A DNA stretch of 9,203 nucleotides from Acinetobacter sp. UBA6641 (lineage in GTDB: Bacteria; Pseudomonadota; Gammaproteobacteria; Pseudomonadales; Moraxellaceae), in NCBI GenBank assembly GCA_002455755.1, contig DKLL01000104.1:5856-15058 (forward strand). The letters run 5' to 3'. Under the pieces are notes generated by a model that saw only the letters and a program-made list of their open reading frames with translations, was not told where the DNA came from and did not search any database. The position numbers and the translations under genes were made by a program. Positions 8,293-9,203 of this stretch are shown here, piece after piece (position 1 is the first letter of the stretch; every line of letters starts with the position of its first letter).

Positions 8293-8321
8293 GTAATAAA
8301 GTTAGGCTATTTTAAGAACAA
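8293..8321 (-). promoter_or_regulatory. Putative katG promoter
   Basis: On the minus strand TTGTTC (complement of 8316-8321), a 17-nt spacer and TATTAC (complement of 8293-8298) make a weak sigma-70-like promoter. A start near 8286 would give a leader of about 66 nt containing the near-palindrome. Poor matches (3 of 6 and 4 of 6) fit an activator-dependent promoter, but other placements in this AT-rich DNA are possible. Confidence 0.3.
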
Positions 8322-8553
8322 TATGAAACTCGTTTTATAAATAAAAACCATCGTTTTATTCTATCTAAGATACGAAGAAGAAAAGATTTTTTCAATTTTT
8401 AAAAATTATTTTCGAAGATTTAAAAGCTATATTTCAAATGGATATATAAAAAATATTTTGATCATGATTTTGACTAAAAAAGCACTGACAATTTATCTCA
8501 AAATCACTTTGGATTTTGGATTTACAACCTGATGATCCAGGCATTAAGCTGTA

Positions 8554-8576
8554 TATAATACCTATACCCCCCGGTA
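8554..8576 (+). promoter_or_regulatory. TATAAT box and C-run dyad upstream of the DCC gene
   Basis: A perfect -10 box TATAAT (8554-8559) stands 49 nt before the ATG at 8609, with no good -35 at normal spacing. Immediately after it is TACCCCCCGGTA (8565-8576), a TACC/GGTA dyad around a C-run, placed at the expected transcription start. TA-C-run/G-run-TA sites are typical of CsoR/CstR/RcnR-type repressors, so a metal- or persulfide-responsive operator is conceivable. This is inference from shape and position. Confidence 0.35.
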
Positions 8577-8608
8577 AGATATAACTTGAGAAAATAGGGC
8601 TTAGACCT

Positions 8609-9052
8609 ATGCAAAACAAGATTGAGCACATCATCCAGCAGCATGACATTATTTTATTTGACGCAATTTGTGTCATATGCAATGGCTGGGCTAAATTTTT
8701 GATCAAGCATGATCGGCAGGCAAAATTTAAACTGGTTTCCGCCCAATCTGATTTAGGGGAAAAAATTCTTCAATATTATGGTATGTCAACTACCCGCTAC
8801 ACCACCATGGTGGTCATTCTTAATGGTCAGCTGTATACAGAATCAACTGCACTGCTTAAAGTCATGCAGCATCTCGGCCTGCCATTTTCCCTGATGAATT
8901 TAGGATATCTTGTTCCAAGTGTTATTCGGGATTTTCTCTACAGACGTGTAGCCTTAAATCGCTATCAGCTTTTTGGAACAACCGACAACTGCTTGCTTCC
9001 ATCAGCTGAAAATAAAAGTCATTTTTTGGAGCACGCCATTCGTGACTCATAA
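8609..9052 (+). CDS. DCC-family thiol-disulfide oxidoreductase (DUF393-like)
   Basis: The 147-aa protein carries the family motif D-x-x-C-x-x-C as FDAICVICNGWAKFLIK (17-33), with Asp18, Cys21 and Cys24, at the head of a thioredoxin-like fold. Most family members read FDGxCxxCN; here the glycine is Ala19. The LFGTTDNCLLPS near the C-terminus (121-132) matches the family's closing R..LFG....C segment and supplies Cys128. No signal peptide or transmembrane helix is evident, so it is probably cytoplasmic. Thiol-disulfide exchange is predicted from the CxxC; the partner is not known for the family. AGGG (8596-8599) stands 9 nt before the ATG. The end overlaps the DoxX-like gene by 11 nt, so the pair is translationally coupled and probably acts together. 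Confidence 0.88.
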   Translation: MQNKIEHIIQQHDIILFDAICVICNGWAKFLIKHDRQAKFKLVSAQSDLGEKILQYYGMSTTRYTTMVVILNGQLYTESTALLKVMQHLGLPFSLMNLGYLVPSVIRDFLYRRVALNRYQLFGTTDNCLLPSAENKSHFLEHAIRDS

Positions 9053-9203
9053 GCTTCAATTAGAAAGACCACTTCGACTTATTCAAATCACACTTGCTGT
9101 TCTTTGGATTTATCAGGGACTATTACCTAAAATCCTATTTCAGTCCAGTGCTGAAATAGCTATTTGGCAAGCTATCGGGTTAGAGCTACATTTAGCAAAA
9201 ATA
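9042..9203 (+). CDS. DoxX-like membrane protein, N-terminal part (3' end outside window)
   Basis: From GTG 9042 there are 54 open codons to the window edge, with GGAG (9028-9031) 10 nt upstream inside the preceding gene. The peptide has a short basic start (THKLQLERPLR), then a hydrophobic segment LIQITLAVLWIYQGLLPKIL at about 13-32 and a second region rich in hydrophobic residues after AEIAIWQ. The W-I-Y-Q-G-L-L-P-K pattern resembles the first helix of DoxX-like integral membrane proteins, which are often found next to DCC-family genes. The 11-nt overlap with the DCC gene supports a real start here. Biochemical role is unknown; a quinone- or thiol-linked redox membrane function is only a guess. 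Confidence 0.72.
   Translation, partial: MTHKLQLERPLRLIQITLAVLWIYQGLLPKILFQSSAEIAIWQAIGLELHLAKI

Noticed and set aside
8300..8365. Possible OxyR site upstream of katG
   Set aside because: Two CTAT blocks (8307-8310 and 8361-8364) are not at the spacing of an OxyR tetrad and lack the partner elements.
8461..8468. ATCATGAT palindrome in the katG-DCC gap
   Set aside because: Eight bases of self-complementary AT-rich sequence are expected by chance and it is not placed at a promoter.
8434..8706. 90-codon minus-strand reading frame with Cys-rich hydrophobic translation
   Set aside because: It lies partly antisense to the DCC gene and partly in AT-rich noncoding DNA, with no family resemblance or ribosome site.

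Overview
The window looks like a chromosomal stretch of a low-GC gammaproteobacterium, most likely Acinetobacter. Grounds are AT-rich spacers, protein sequences that read like Acinetobacter versions of their families, and terminators of the AAAAACCGCC/GGCGGTTTTT type common in that genus. The genus is inferred from memory of sequences, not from a search.

Layout. (1) Positions 1-606, minus strand: the N-terminal part of an AidB-like acyl-CoA dehydrogenase, running off the left edge. It is divergent from a TetR-family regulator (701-1336). (2) Positions 1514-5804: a complete arsenic resistance cluster. A glutaredoxin-type arsC (minus) is divergent from a plus-strand run of arsR, a second arsC of the low-molecular-weight phosphatase type, an ACR3 arsenite exporter, arsH and an arsO-like flavin monooxygenase. 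The first four plus-strand genes are 5-7 nt apart; arsO follows after about 146 nt that contain a hairpin. (3) Positions 6036-8219, minus strand: full-length katG, convergent with the ars run and separated from it by a strong bidirectional terminator. (4) After a 389-nt AT-rich gap, a DCC-family thiol-disulfide oxidoreductase (8609-9052) overlaps the start of a DoxX-like membrane protein (9042 to the right edge).

How the genes work together. Either ArsC would reduce arsenate to arsenite, Acr3 would export the arsenite, and ArsR would release the shared divergent promoter region when it binds arsenite. ArsH and ArsO would extend the system to organic arsenicals or related redox chemistry; this is established for ArsH and unsettled for ArsO. 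KatG detoxifies peroxide, which arsenic stress tends to raise, but nothing in the sequence shows co-regulation.

The ars block is visibly more AT-rich than katG and the AidB-like gene, and the same 11-mer lies just outside both ends. Both fit, without proving, insertion of the ars block as a unit between older chromosomal genes. No wholly unknown system was seen. The points most worth a second look are the face-to-face ars promoters, the two unrelated arsenate reductases, the arsO start and its upstream hairpin, the katG leader palindrome, and the C-run promoter of the DCC/DoxX pair.
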